From NCBI GenBank assembly GCA_046350355.1, contig JAXMAN010000002.1:868001-932000 (forward strand): 64,000 bases of DNA, read 5' to 3'. The DNA is from UBA966 sp046350355. GTDB lineage: Bacteria > Planctomycetota > Phycisphaerae > Phycisphaerales > SM1A02. Both the position numbers and the translations under genes were made by a program. Every line of letters begins with the position of its first letter. Position 1 is the stretch's first letter. The notes beneath the pieces were generated by a model. It did not search any database, was not told the origin of the DNA, and worked only from the letters and a program-made list of their open reading frames with translations. Shown here piece by piece: positions 15,585 through 25,971 of this stretch.

Positions 15585-16784
15585 CTAGAGGTTCCCGCGC
15601 CGCTCCTGCTCGAGCTCCAGGCACTCGAAGAGCGCCTTGAAGTTGCCCTTGCCGAAGGACTGGCTGCCGCGGCGGCAGATGATCTCGAAGAAGAGCGTCG
15701 GCCGGTCCTGCAGCGGCTTGGAGAAGAGCTGCAGGAGGTAGCCCTCGTCGTCGGCGTCGACCAGGATGCCCAGGTCGCGGATGCGCGCGTGGTCCTCCTT
15801 GACGGCGGCGTGGCCGTGCTGGCGCAGCATGTTGTCCACGCGGGTGAAGGCGCTCTTGTAGTACGCCTCGGGGATCGCCAGGAAGTCGACGCCGCGTCGG
15901 CGCAGCTCGGCGACGCTGGCGAGCTCGTCGTCGGTGCGCAGCGCCAGGTGCTGCACGCCGGGGGTCATGTTGTGCCACTCGAGGTACTCGAGGATCTGGC
16001 TCTTCTTCTTGCCGGGCGCGGGCTCGTTGATCGGGAACTTGATGAGCTGGTTCCCGCTGGCCATCACCTTGGACATCAGCGCGCTGTACTCGGTCGAGAT
16101 GTCGTGGTCGTCGAAGTGCTTGAACATCGAGAAGCCGAGCACATGCTCGTACCACTCGACCCAGTGGTTCATCTTGCCTTCCTCGACGTTGCCGACCGCG
16201 TGGTCGACGAACTTGAGGCCGCAGGGGTGCTGGCGGTTGTAGTCGTTGAGCGCGAATGGGCCGATGGGGCGGAAGCCGGGCATGAAGGTCGCGCCCTGCT
16301 TGATCTCGGGGAGCGCGTACTTGCCGGTGCGGCTGACGAAGCTGTGGATCGCGCGGCCGTAGGTCTGGATGCCCGCGGTGGTGACGGAGCCGTGCGCGTC
16401 GCTGGCGGTGCGCGGCTCGTAGGCGCTGCGGCCGCCGTTCTTGACGGCCTGCTTCCAGGCGGCCTCCGCGTCGAAGACGTTGAAGGCGATGTCCTTGATG
16501 CCGTCGCCGAAGGTCTTGACCTCGGCCGCGGCTGGGGCGTCGGGGGTGAGCGCCGTCTCGATCAGGAAGCGGATGTTGCCCTGCGTGAGCAGGTACTGCG
16601 CGGACTCGCGGTTGCCGGTGGTCAGGTCGCTGATCTGCTCGACCTGGAAGCCGAAGGCCGAGGCGTAGAAGTACGCCGACTGCTTGGCGTTGCCCACGTA
16701 GAAGCGGACATGGTCGACATCGACGAGGGCAAGCGGATCGGTCGCCGCCGGGGCGCGGGCGATGGAGGGGGAGGCGCTGGTCAT
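15585..16784 (-). CDS. hppD: 4-hydroxyphenylpyruvate dioxygenase
   Basis: Fe(II) enzyme (EC 1.13.11.27) turning 4-hydroxyphenylpyruvate into homogentisate. The 399-residue length is slightly longer than typical bacterial forms. Two glyoxalase-fold halves are visible: DHVRFYVGNAKQSAYFY (~24-40) and FVDHAVGNVEEGKMNHWVEWY (~192-212). Iron ligands: His in FVDHAVG, His in GVQHLAL, Glu in LFFEIICRRG near the C-terminus. First gene of a three-gene operon; TACAAT lies exactly 6 nt before the ATG, so the mRNA is predicted to begin at the start codon. Confidence 0.95.
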   Translation of the reverse strand: MTSASPSIARAPAATDPLALVDVDHVRFYVGNAKQSAYFYASAFGFQVEQISDLTTGNRESAQYLLTQGNIRFLIETALTPDAPAAAEVKTFGDGIKDIAFNVFDAEAAWKQAVKNGGRSAYEPRTASDAHGSVTTAGIQTYGRAIHSFVSRTGKYALPEIKQGATFMPGFRPIGPFALNDYNRQHPCGLKFVDHAVGNVEEGKMNHWVEWYEHVLGFSMFKHFDDHDISTEYSALMSKVMASGNQLIKFPINEPAPGKKKSQILEYLEWHNMTPGVQHLALRTDDELASVAELRRRGVDFLAIPEAYYKSAFTRVDNMLRQHGHAAVKEDHARIRDLGILVDADDEGYLLQLFSKPLQDRPTLFFEIICRRGSQSFGKGNFKALFECLELEQERRGNL

Positions 16785-16790
16785 GCCCGA

Positions 16791-16796
16791 ATTGTA
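16791..16796 (-). promoter_or_regulatory. -10 box of hppD (leaderless)
   Basis: TACAAT on the minus strand, the best match to TATAAT among the start-proximal hexamers in the window, with a 6-nt gap to the hppD ATG. Confidence 0.55.
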
Positions 16797-16849
16797 GTCG
16801 CGGGTGCCGGGCGGCTTCCGGGCATTCGGGCCGTCCCGGAGGGCGCGGT

Positions 16850-17386
16850 TCAGTACTTCAGCACGCTGTGCACCATGCGGCCGCCGAGCGCCTCGCGCCC
16901 GCCCAGGGCCGCAAGCTCGATCAGCACCGTCGCCGCCACGACCGTGCCGCCGCCGCGCTCGACCAGCTCGCAGCAGGCGCGCAGGGTGCCGCCGGTCGCA
17001 AGCAGGTCGTCCACGACCAGCACCTGCGCGCCGCGCGGCAGGGCGTCGGCGTGCATCTCCAGCGTGTCGGTGCCGTACTCGAGCGCGTAGCTGGCGCTCA
17101 GGCGCGTGTGCGGCAGCTTGCCGGGCTTGCGCACCGGCACGAAGCCGCAGGCCAGCGACTGCGCGAGCGCGATGCCGAAGATGAAGCCGCGGCTCTCCGC
17201 GCCCACGACCAGGTCGAGCTTGCGTCCGCGGAAGGGATTCGCCATGAGCTCGACCGCCAGCGCGAGCGCGCCCGGGTCCGCGAGCATCGGCGTGATGTCG
17301 CGGAAGAGGATGCCGGGCTTGGGGAAGTCGGGGATCGGGCGGATGAGCCGCTCGATGCGCTCCACGGGGTTGGTCTGCGCGTGCAT
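16850..17386 (-). CDS. apt: adenine phosphoribosyltransferase
   Basis: Purine salvage enzyme (EC 2.4.2.7) making AMP from adenine and PRPP. The 178-residue protein has the expected length, the N-terminal signature IPDFPKPGILFRDITPML, the ESRGF segment, and the PRPP-binding loop VLVVDDLLATGGT. I place the start at ATG 17386; a TTG three codons upstream (17395) is the alternative. A TATACC hexamer ends 10 nt before the ATG and overlaps the divergent promoter of the GroES-like gene. Confidence 0.93.
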   Translation of the reverse strand: MHAQTNPVERIERLIRPIPDFPKPGILFRDITPMLADPGALALAVELMANPFRGRKLDLVVGAESRGFIFGIALAQSLACGFVPVRKPGKLPHTRLSASYALEYGTDTLEMHADALPRGAQVLVVDDLLATGGTLRACCELVERGGGTVVAATVLIELAALGGREALGGRMVHSVLKY

Positions 17387-17396
17387 CGCGGGCAAG

Positions 17397-17406
17397 GGTA
17401 TATCAT
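17397..17406. promoter_or_regulatory. overlapping divergent -10 boxes of apt and the GroES-like gene
   Basis: Plus-strand TATCAT (17401-17406) lies 6 nt before the ATG at 17413; minus-strand TATACC (17402-17397) lies 10 nt before the apt ATG. The two hexamers share two base pairs, so polymerase can probably bind only one way at a time. Confidence 0.5.
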
Positions 17407-17412
17407 CGATGC

Positions 17413-17751
17413 ATGCCGAGGACTTCGAGCACTGCGCGCCTGGAGACGGTGGAGCCGATCGGCAAGCGCGTCCTCATCCGCAAGGACGAGGACAAGAAGA
17501 TCACCAAGGTCGGCATCCACCTGCCCGACAAGATCGAGATCCCCACGATCACGGGGCGGGTGGTCTCCATCTCGGCCGAGGTGGCGCGCGACGAGAACTA
17601 CCCGATCGCGCAGTACGACCGCGTCCTCTTCAATCCGCGCCACGGCGTGCCGGTGGACTTCGAGGGGGACAACCGCCTCTTCGTCATCCCCGTCGAGGAC
17701 ATCGTCGCGGTCTTCCGCACGGCCGGCAAGGGCGAGGACCGGGGTGCCTGA
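17413..17751 (+). CDS. GroES-like co-chaperonin
   Basis: A 112-residue protein with the chaperonin-10 layout: opening strand ETVEPIGKRVLIRKDE, a mobile-loop region KKITKVGIHLPDKIEIPTITGRVVSIS, then YDRVLFNPRHGVPVDFEGDNRLFVIPVEDIVAVF. It is longer and more divergent than classical GroES, and no groEL is in the window, so it may be an extra paralogue or a GroES-fold protein with another partner. It overlaps aroA by 8 bp. TATCAT 6 nt before the ATG suggests a leaderless transcript. Confidence 0.8.
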   Translation: MPRTSSTARLETVEPIGKRVLIRKDEDKKITKVGIHLPDKIEIPTITGRVVSISAEVARDENYPIAQYDRVLFNPRHGVPVDFEGDNRLFVIPVEDIVAVFRTAGKGEDRGA

Positions 17752-19120
17752 TCCCGGTGCGCCGGCGCTGCCGGATCCCTATCCGGTCGAGGCCGCGCGC
17801 CATCCGCTGCGCGGCAGCATCGCCGTCCCCGGCTCCAAAAGCCTGACCAACCGCGCGCTTCTGCTCGCGGCCTTCGCCGCGGGGGAGTCCACGCTGCTGG
17901 GCGCCCTGCGTGCCGACGACACCGAGCGCCTCGCCGCTGCGCTGGAATCGCTGGGCGTGCCGAGCGCGCTGGACGAGCAGGGCCTGCGCGTGCGCGGCGC
18001 GGGTGGACGGCTGCGCACCGGCAGCGGCGGATCCGGCGGCGCGGGCGTTACGGTGAACCTGGGCGACGGCGGCACGCCCGCGCGCTTCCTGCTCGCCGCG
18101 GCCGCCTTCGCGGACGGTCCGGTGATCATCGACGGCAGCGCGCGCCTGCGCGAGCGTCCCTTCGGCGACGGCGTCGCGCTGCTGCGCGCACTGGGCGTGG
18201 AGGCGCGGCACCTTGCGGGCGAGGGACTGCTGCCGGTGCGCGTGGAGCCCGGCCCGCGCGCGCCGCAGGGGGGCACGCTGCGCGTCGGTCGCACCGCCAG
18301 TAGCCAGTTCGTGAGCGCGCTGCTGCTGCTGGCACCCTGGATGGAGCGCGGACTTGCCGTCGAGTTCACCGAGCCTCCCACGAGCCAGGCGTACCTGGAG
18401 CTCACCATCGAGGAGCTGCGCCGCTGGTGCGTGCAGGTGCAGGCGCAGCGCGGCGCGGATGGCGCGCTCGCCGGCGTGCGCGTGCCCGCGGGCCCGCCCG
18501 CCGCGCGCGCGCAGGTGGCGATCGAGGCCGACGCCTCGAGCGCGCTCTACTGGGCCGTCGCCGCGGCGATCGTGCCGGGCAGCCGTCTCGAGCTCGCGGG
18601 CCTTCCTGGCGGATCGAGCCAGCCGGACATGGGCGCGCTGCGCGCGCTGGCGGCGATGGGCGCGCGCGTGGAGTTCGCGCCCGATGCCGTGCGCGTCGAG
18701 TGGTGCCAGCAGCGCGGCGGTGCGCCGCTGCACGGCGCGGAGCTCGATGCCTCGGGCTTTCCCGACGGCGCGCTCGCGCTCGCCGCGGCCGCCGCGGTCG
18801 CCGGCGGACCGACGACGCTGCGCGGACTGGGCACGCTGCGCGTGAAGGAATCGGACCGCCTCGCTGCGATGGAGGCGGAGCTCGGCCGCGTCGGCTGCGA
18901 GGCGCGCGTCGAGGGCGAGGCGCTCGTCGTCGATCCGCCGCCGCTGCTCGCCCCGCGCGGCGCGTGCGTGCACACCTACCGCGACCACCGCATCGCCATG
19001 AGCTTCGCCGTGCTGGCGCTGCGCACCGGCGGGATCCAGATCGCCGATCCCGGCTGCGTGGGAAAGAGCTACCCGGGCTTCTGGCGCGACCTGGAGCGCC
19101 TGCGTTCGCGGATCGGATAG
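17744..19120 (+). CDS. aroA: 3-phosphoshikimate 1-carboxyvinyltransferase (EPSP synthase)
   Basis: Sixth step of the shikimate pathway (EC 2.5.1.19). The 458-residue protein starts at GTG 17744 inside the end of the GroES-like gene. Motifs: PGSKSLTNRALLLAA near the N-terminus, ASSQFVSALLLLAPWM, the SSALYWA segment, TLRVKESDRLAAM and TYRDHRIAMSFAVLAL near the C-terminus. The PEP-site loop usually read as GNAGT is GDGGTPARF here, a noticeable variant of a conserved element. Its stop TAG overlaps the -10-like hexamer of the next gene. Confidence 0.94.
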   Translation: MPDPGAPALPDPYPVEAARHPLRGSIAVPGSKSLTNRALLLAAFAAGESTLLGALRADDTERLAAALESLGVPSALDEQGLRVRGAGGRLRTGSGGSGGAGVTVNLGDGGTPARFLLAAAAFADGPVIIDGSARLRERPFGDGVALLRALGVEARHLAGEGLLPVRVEPGPRAPQGGTLRVGRTASSQFVSALLLLAPWMERGLAVEFTEPPTSQAYLELTIEELRRWCVQVQAQRGADGALAGVRVPAGPPAARAQVAIEADASSALYWAVAAAIVPGSRLELAGLPGGSSQPDMGALRALAAMGARVEFAPDAVRVEWCQQRGGAPLHGAELDASGFPDGALALAAAAAVAGGPTTLRGLGTLRVKESDRLAAMEAELGRVGCEARVEGEALVVDPPPLLAPRGACVHTYRDHRIAMSFAVLALRTGGIQIADPGCVGKSYPGFWRDLERLRSRIG

Positions 19121-19129
19121 CCTTTCGCG

Positions 19130-20926
<1,797 letters not shown>

Positions 20927-20956
20927 GGACGCCGGGCTCGAATCAGCTTTCGAAGT

Positions 20957-21838
20957 TCAGCGCGGGACCGCGCCTCCGCCGGTCGCGGCGGGGACGCCGC
21001 CGCCCGTGGTGGGCTGCGGCTGGCCACCCAGCGCGGGGACGGCCGTGCCCGTGGGCGGCGGGGCTGCGGGGGTCGCGGCGTCGCCGGAATCGGCGCCCGT
21101 CGCGCCGCCTGCGCCGGTCTCGCCACTGGGCGCACCCGCGGCGGTCCGCGGATCCGCCGGGGGCGCCGCCGGCGCCGGCGTCACGCGCAGCTCCAGCGCG
21201 ATCCAGACCAGGATGAGCGCGCCCGCCAGGGCGGCGCACTGGAGGATCGCCAGGAAGAGCATCCAGTTCTGCAGGCGCGTCTGCTGACGCTGCACCTCGG
21301 CGTCGCGCTCGGTGGTCTTGTCGAGCAGCCCCTGCAGCGCGGCGGCGCTGCGGTCGGTCGTGCTCTGGAGCTGCACCACCGCGCTCGAGAGGGTGGAGAC
21401 GCCCTCGGCCACGCGCATCGCGCTCTCGTGGTTGAGGTCGAGCTGCTGCTGCACCAGCGAGATCACGTCGCGCTGCTGCTCGACGCCCTGGGTGATGCGC
21501 GCGAGGGTCTTCTCGACCTGTTCGTCGCGCTGGCGCGAGTACATGAGCTGCTGCGCGATGAGGTCCGCCAGACGCGTCTGCTGGCGCACGAGCTCGGGAA
21601 GCGCGCCCATCGTCTGCGGCAGCGTCGCGACGACGCGCGCGAGCTCCGCCTGGCGCTGGTCCTGCTGGTCGAGGAAGCTGCGGAAGTCCCGCGCCATGCT
21701 CACGATCTCCTGCGAGTCGGCAGGGACCGGCGTGGAGCGCTCCGCGTCGACGCGCTCGGGCGTGGCGCGGCGTGCTTCGGGGGTGCGCGGCTCGGTTCCG
21801 AGGAAGAGCGCGCGGATCCTCTCGCTGAGGCGGGGCAT
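20957..21838 (-). CDS. coiled-coil protein with one transmembrane helix
   Basis: A 293-residue protein: a polar N-terminus, a long helical region from ~40 to ~190 with many Gln and heptad-like hydrophobics (RDFRSFLDQQDQRQAELARVV...), one membrane helix at ~192-212 (MLFLAILQCAALAGALILVWIAL), and a Pro/Ala/Gly-rich outer tail to the end. The coiled coil would be cytoplasmic and the tail periplasmic. No family recognised. TACCCT ends 9 nt before the ATG. The gene is convergent with the ABC transporter gene. Confidence 0.75.
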   Translation of the reverse strand: MPRLSERIRALFLGTEPRTPEARRATPERVDAERSTPVPADSQEIVSMARDFRSFLDQQDQRQAELARVVATLPQTMGALPELVRQQTRLADLIAQQLMYSRQRDEQVEKTLARITQGVEQQRDVISLVQQQLDLNHESAMRVAEGVSTLSSAVVQLQSTTDRSAAALQGLLDKTTERDAEVQRQQTRLQNWMLFLAILQCAALAGALILVWIALELRVTPAPAAPPADPRTAAGAPSGETGAGGATGADSGDAATPAAPPPTGTAVPALGGQPQPTTGGGVPAATGGGAVPR

Positions 21839-21924
21839 CGAGGCGCAAGGGTAGTGCGGAAGCCGCCCGCGCGGGGGCCTGCGAACGCGCGGCGCGCAAC
21901 GGGCGCGGACTACGATTCCCCTCC

Positions 21925-22821
21925 GTGCCCGCGCCGACGGTCTCCATCGCCCACGCCGCCCTGCGCGGATTCCTCACCGCGGCGTGCGCGATGGCGTGCG
22001 CGGCGGCCGGCATGCTGGGCGGATGCGGCGAAGGCGAGGCGGAGCGCGCCGCGTCGGCGCCGGCGGCGCGCGCCGCGGCGGGCGCGCCGCGCATCGTCTC
22101 GCTCAGCCCCGCGATCACGCAGACGCTCGCGGACCTGGGCGCGGGATCGCTCGTCGTCGGACGCACGCCCTGGTGCTCGGCGGTCGATCCGGCGGTGCCG
22201 GTCGTCGGCTCGCTGGAGGACGCGGATCTGGAGCGCATCGCCGCGGTCGAACCCACCCTGGTCTGCGTCCAGCACGCGCAGGTGCCGCCGCAGCTCGCGG
22301 AGCTGGCGCGCCGCCGCGGCTTCGAGGTGCGCGCCTGGCATCTGGACCGGCTGGCGGATGTGGAGCGGCTGGTGCAGGAACTCGGCGCCGTGCTCGTCCA
22401 GCAGGGATGCGCACCCGCCGCCGAGCGCGCCCAGGCGCTGCTGCAGGCGCACGCGCAGGCGCTGCAGCCGCCCGCGCCGCTGCAGGCGCCGGTGCTGCTG
22501 CTCTTCTCCGTCGACCCGCCCGGGGCCTTCGGTGCGCAGACCTATGTGGACGAGCTCTGGTGCGCGCTGGGCGGCCGCAACGCCGTCGCCGGCCGCGGAT
22601 ACCCCGCAATGAGCGCCGAGGATGTCGCGGCGCTGCATCCCGCCGCGGCGGTGGTCTTCGCACGCGCGCCGGTCCCGGCGTGGCTCGAGCGCGCCGCCGC
22701 CGGCCATGTCGTCGCGATCGAGGCGCCGGAGCTGCTCCAGCCCGACACGCGCATGCTCGTGCAGGGACCCGCGGCGCTGCGACGCGCCGCGCAGGCGCTC
22801 GCGGACGGGGGGGCGCGATGA
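21925..22821 (+). CDS. btuF: periplasmic cobalamin/metal-chelate-binding lipoprotein (BtuF-like)
   Basis: A 298-residue substrate-binding protein starting at GTG 21925. The signal ends in a lipobox (MLGGC at ~32-36). The BtuF/FecB-type lobes are visible: RIVSLSPAITQTLADLGAGSLVVGRTPWC and PVVGSLEDADLERIAAVEPTLVCV, with an equivalent second lobe at ~190-290. 'SLSPAITQ..LG' plus a Trp-Cys around residue 76 fits B12-type binders better than Fe-siderophore binders, so btuF is likely but not certain. Overlaps the permease gene by 4 bp (ATGA). TACGAT lies 8 nt before the GTG; no cobalamin riboswitch is visible upstream. Confidence 0.8.
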   Translation: MPAPTVSIAHAALRGFLTAACAMACAAAGMLGGCGEGEAERAASAPAARAAAGAPRIVSLSPAITQTLADLGAGSLVVGRTPWCSAVDPAVPVVGSLEDADLERIAAVEPTLVCVQHAQVPPQLAELARRRGFEVRAWHLDRLADVERLVQELGAVLVQQGCAPAAERAQALLQAHAQALQPPAPLQAPVLLLFSVDPPGAFGAQTYVDELWCALGGRNAVAGRGYPAMSAEDVAALHPAAAVVFARAPVPAWLERAAAGHVVAIEAPELLQPDTRMLVQGPAALRRAAQALADGGAR

Positions 22822-23825
22822 CGCGCGGCGAATCGCGCGCACGGCCCGCGCTGGGGCTGCTGGCGCTGGGCGCGCTGCTGGCCTTGGTCTGCGCGGCGCG
22901 GCTCCTCGTCGTGCGCCGGCTGGATGGTTCGCTTGTGCTGGGCTGGCCGGGCGCGGACCTGGGGAGCTTCCGCCTGGGCGCGCTTGCGTGCGCCGCGTCC
23001 GCGGGGCTCGCGCTGGGCGTCGCGGGCGCGGTGCTCCAGTCGCTCCTGCGCAATCCGCTGGCCTCTCCCTTCGTGCTGGGCGTCTCCAGCGGCGCGGGCT
23101 GCGGCGTCGCGGTCGCAGCGGTGATCGCCGCGGCGGCGGGGGCGGCCACGCCCGCGGGGGTCGCGCTGGCGCTGCCGGCGTGCCTGGGCGCCTTCGCGGC
23201 CCTGGGCGGGGTGCTCTTGCTCTCGCGCCGTCAGGGCGCGGTCGATCCGGTCACGCTCGTGCTGGCGGGCGTCGTCGTCGGCTCCATCGGCGCCGCGGGC
23301 ACGATCGTCTGCGAGGCGATGCTTCCGCTGGAGCGCCGCGGCGCGCTCATGGGCTGGGTGCTCGGGCGCATTCCGGAACTGCCCGACGCGCCCAGCCTGC
23401 TCGCGTGCCTGCTGAGCGGGCTCGCGCTGCTGCTGCTGGCCGCCTGGCGAGGACCCGCGCTCGACGCGGCCGCGCTCTCCGACGACGAGGCACGCAGCCT
23501 GGGCGTGCGTGTCGGCCGCCTGCGCACGACGCTCTTTGCTGCCTGCGGCGTCGCGACCGCGACCTCGGTCGTGCTCTGCGGGCCGATCGCCTTCGTCGGA
23601 CTGCTCGCGCCGCATGTCGCGCGCGCGGCGGTGGGGGCGCGCAACCGAGCGCTTGCCCTCGGCTCGGCGCTCGCGGGGGCGGCGCTGCTGGTCGGCGCGG
23701 ACGCGCTGCGCCAGCTCATCGATGTGCAGGGCGGCCGCCTGCCGGTCGGCGCGCTCACCGCGGTGCTCGGCGGCGTCGCCTTCCTCGTGCTGCTGCGCCG
23801 CACGGCGGGGGGGTGGATCCGATGA
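22818..23825 (+). CDS. btuC: FecCD/BtuC-family ABC permease
   Basis: A 335-residue polytopic protein with about nine to ten hydrophobic helices. Family marks include LRNPLASPFVLGVSSGAGCGVAVA in the second quarter, the RRGALMGWVLG segment, and the cytoplasmic coupling end GPIAFVGLLAPHVAR before the last helices. It forms the dimeric membrane channel for the binding protein encoded immediately upstream. ATGA overlaps with both neighbours show a tightly coupled btuFCD-type operon. Confidence 0.88.
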   Translation: MTRGESRARPALGLLALGALLALVCAARLLVVRRLDGSLVLGWPGADLGSFRLGALACAASAGLALGVAGAVLQSLLRNPLASPFVLGVSSGAGCGVAVAAVIAAAAGAATPAGVALALPACLGAFAALGGVLLLSRRQGAVDPVTLVLAGVVVGSIGAAGTIVCEAMLPLERRGALMGWVLGRIPELPDAPSLLACLLSGLALLLLAAWRGPALDAAALSDDEARSLGVRVGRLRTTLFAACGVATATSVVLCGPIAFVGLLAPHVARAAVGARNRALALGSALAGAALLVGADALRQLIDVQGGRLPVGALTAVLGGVAFLVLLRRTAGGWIR

Positions 23826-24619
23826 ACGCTCCCGCGCTGGCCTTCGAGTCCCCCGTCCTGCAGCGCGGGCGCTTCCGCTTCGCCGCGGGCGCGCTCGTGC
23901 CGCGCGCGGGCGCGATCACCGTGCTGCTGGGGCCCAATGGCGCGGGCAAGACGACCGCGCTGCGCCTGGCCGCGGGGCTGCTCGCGCCGGACGCGGGCGC
24001 TGTCCGCCTGGATGGCGCGCGGGTGCACACCGTCGCGGAGTCCGAGCGCGCGCGGCGCATCGCGTATGTCCCGCAGCGCGCGGAGGTCGGCGCGCCCTTC
24101 CGCGTGGACGAGGTCGTCGCGCTCGCCCACTGGCACGGCGCGCCGCAGCCCGCGCGCGTGCGCGAGGCGCTCGCGGCGGTGGGGCTCGCCGATCGCGCAT
24201 CGATGCCCTTCCACGCGCTCTCGGCGGGGCAGCAGCAGCGGGTGGTCCTGGCGCGCGCGCTCGCGCAGTCGGGCCCGGGCGGGATCCTGCTCCTGGACGA
24301 GGCCTTTGCCGCCGTCGACGCGCCCGAGGCGGCGATGCTCGTGGGCGTGCTGCGCGAGCGCGCGCGCGCCGGCGCGACGGTGCTCGTCGCCTCGCACGAC
24401 TTCGCCCTCGCGGGCGCACTCGCCGACGAGGTCTGGTTCCTGCGCGACGGCGCGACCGTCGCGCACGGCCCGGCCGCGCAGCTCCTGGAGCCCGCGGCGC
24501 TGAGCGCGCTGCTGGGCATGCCCGTCGTCGGCGCCGTCGCGCCCGACGGCCACCGCGTCGCCGTGCCCGACCTGCGCGCTATGCTTCGCCCCGGAGCAGC
24601 GACGCAACCGCCGCGCTGA
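23822..24619 (+). CDS. btuD: ABC transporter ATP-binding protein (BtuD-like)
   Basis: A 265-residue ATPase: Walker A GPNGAGKTT, Q-loop VPQRAEV, signature LSAGQQQRVVLARAL, Walker B ILLLDEAFAAVD, H-loop SHDFALA. It powers the importer formed with the two preceding genes. The overlap with btuC is 4 bp. Confidence 0.9.
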   Translation: MNAPALAFESPVLQRGRFRFAAGALVPRAGAITVLLGPNGAGKTTALRLAAGLLAPDAGAVRLDGARVHTVAESERARRIAYVPQRAEVGAPFRVDEVVALAHWHGAPQPARVREALAAVGLADRASMPFHALSAGQQQRVVLARALAQSGPGGILLLDEAFAAVDAPEAAMLVGVLRERARAGATVLVASHDFALAGALADEVWFLRDGATVAHGPAAQLLEPAALSALLGMPVVGAVAPDGHRVAVPDLRAMLRPGAATQPPR

Positions 24620-24628
24620 GGCCTCGCG

Positions 24629-25342
24629 ATGGGAACGACGATCACCCTTGCCATCATCCTGGCGCTGATCAACCTGGCGGCGTCCGCCTGGAAGAAGCGG
24701 CAGGAGCGCCTCGCGGCGGAGGCACACCACCGTTCCGAGGCGCAGTCGCAGTCGCAGCGCCGGGCACCCACGCCGCGCCAGCCCGCGCCGCCGGTGCCTC
24801 CCGCGCCGCGCGCGATGCCGACGCCGCCGCCGGCGACGCCGGTCAGTTCCACCCCGGGATCCGGCGCGCAGTCCGTGACGAGCCTCGTCGACCTCATCAC
24901 GCAGCAGCTCCGCGAGGCCGGCGTCCCCATCGACGATCCCACCCCGACGCGACCGCCGGTGATCCTGCGCGAAGCTCCGCGCGAGCCCGCGCGCGAGCCC
25001 GCGCGCGAAGCGCCGCCGATCATCCGCGAGCCCCGGCCTGCGCCGGCCGCCGCGCCCGTGCCCGCCCGGCCCGCCAGGCCCAGCGCGCCCGTCGCGCCCA
25101 CCGCGCCGGTCGCACCCGCCGCGGCGCGCCTGCCGTTCCCGGTGATCGCGGCGGCGCCGCGCAGCCCGCACGCGACCAGCCCGATTGCCGCGAGCCCGAT
25201 CGCCGCCGGCGCGATCACCTCGTCCAACCGCGCCCCCACGGGCCGAGCCCGCGTCAGCGCCGCCCGCTGCCGCGAGGCCATCCGCCTGGGCGCGGTCCTG
25301 GGCCCCCCGCGCTCGCTGACCCCGTTCCGCGCGGGACACTGA
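24629..25342 (+). CDS. proline/alanine-rich membrane-anchored hypothetical protein
   Basis: A 237-residue protein with an N-terminal hydrophobic helix (TITLAIILALINLAASAW) followed by basic residues and then low-complexity Pro/Ala/Arg sequence, including the repeat EPAREPAREAP near residue 120. One short ordered stretch (SVTSLVDLITQQLREAGVPIDD) may be a helix. Starts 9 bp after btuD. No family recognised; function unknown. Confidence 0.6.
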   Translation: MGTTITLAIILALINLAASAWKKRQERLAAEAHHRSEAQSQSQRRAPTPRQPAPPVPPAPRAMPTPPPATPVSSTPGSGAQSVTSLVDLITQQLREAGVPIDDPTPTRPPVILREAPREPAREPAREAPPIIREPRPAPAAAPVPARPARPSAPVAPTAPVAPAAARLPFPVIAAAPRSPHATSPIAASPIAAGAITSSNRAPTGRARVSAARCREAIRLGAVLGPPRSLTPFRAGH

Positions 25343-25419
25343 CCCCGGAGCCCGGCGGGGCAACGGCCGTCATCGCACGCGAATCTGCCGCCATCTGCAC
25401 ACATCCTGCGGGGGTCGGC

Positions 25420-25425
25420 TATCCT
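25420..25425 (+). promoter_or_regulatory. -10 box of accB (leaderless)
   Basis: TATCCT, 8 nt before the accB ATG at 25434. Confidence 0.45.
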
Positions 25426-25433
25426 TTCCCGCC

Positions 25434-25904
25434 ATGATCGACATCCGAAAGCTGAAGGAGCTCGTGCGCCTCATGACCACGAGCGATCTGACCGAGATCG
25501 ACCTGCGCGACAAGGACGAGCAGGTCACCATCCGCCGGGCCGCCCCGCAGGCCGCGCCCCAGATCATCCACGCCCCGATGGTCGCGCACGCCGCCCCGGC
25601 CGCGCCCGTCGCCGCCGCGCCCGCCGCCGCCGCCCCGGCCGCGCCCGCCGACGAGCACGCGGGCCTCATCCCCATCGAAAGCCCGATGGTGGGCACCTTC
25701 TACGCGGCCCCCAGCCCCGACAAGCCGCCCTTCGCCACCGTCGGCGCGCAGATCGGCCCGGAGTCGGTCGTCTGCCTCGTCGAGGCGATGAAGATCTTCA
25801 ACGAGATCAAGGCCGAGCGCTCGGGCACGATCGCGAAGGTCCTGGTCAAGAGCGGCCAGGCCGTCGAGTTCGGCCAGCCCCTCTTCATGGTCAAGCCCGG
25901 CTGA
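25434..25904 (+). CDS. accB: biotin carboxyl carrier protein of acetyl-CoA carboxylase
   Basis: A 156-residue protein carrying biotin for fatty-acid synthesis. The N-terminus (IDIRKLKELVRLMTTSDLTEIDLRDKDEQVTIRR) matches the AccB family; an Ala/Pro hinge follows at ~55-75, then the biotinyl domain with ESPMVGTFY and the biotinylated Lys in EAMKIFNEI, ending FGQPLFMVKPG. accC follows after 67 bp in the usual order. Confidence 0.95.
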   Translation: MIDIRKLKELVRLMTTSDLTEIDLRDKDEQVTIRRAAPQAAPQIIHAPMVAHAAPAAPVAAAPAAAAPAAPADEHAGLIPIESPMVGTFYAAPSPDKPPFATVGAQIGPESVVCLVEAMKIFNEIKAERSGTIAKVLVKSGQAVEFGQPLFMVKPG

Positions 25905-25971
25905 TCGGCCGCGTTCCCGCAGGCGCCGCACGCCACTTCGCCGGCCCGCGCCGGCACACGGAGCACACCCC

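Noticed and set aside
21839..21924. A cobalamin riboswitch before the BtuF-like gene
   Set aside because: The gap is only 86 bp, lacks the B12-box, and a -10 hexamer sits 8 nt before the start codon, leaving no leader.
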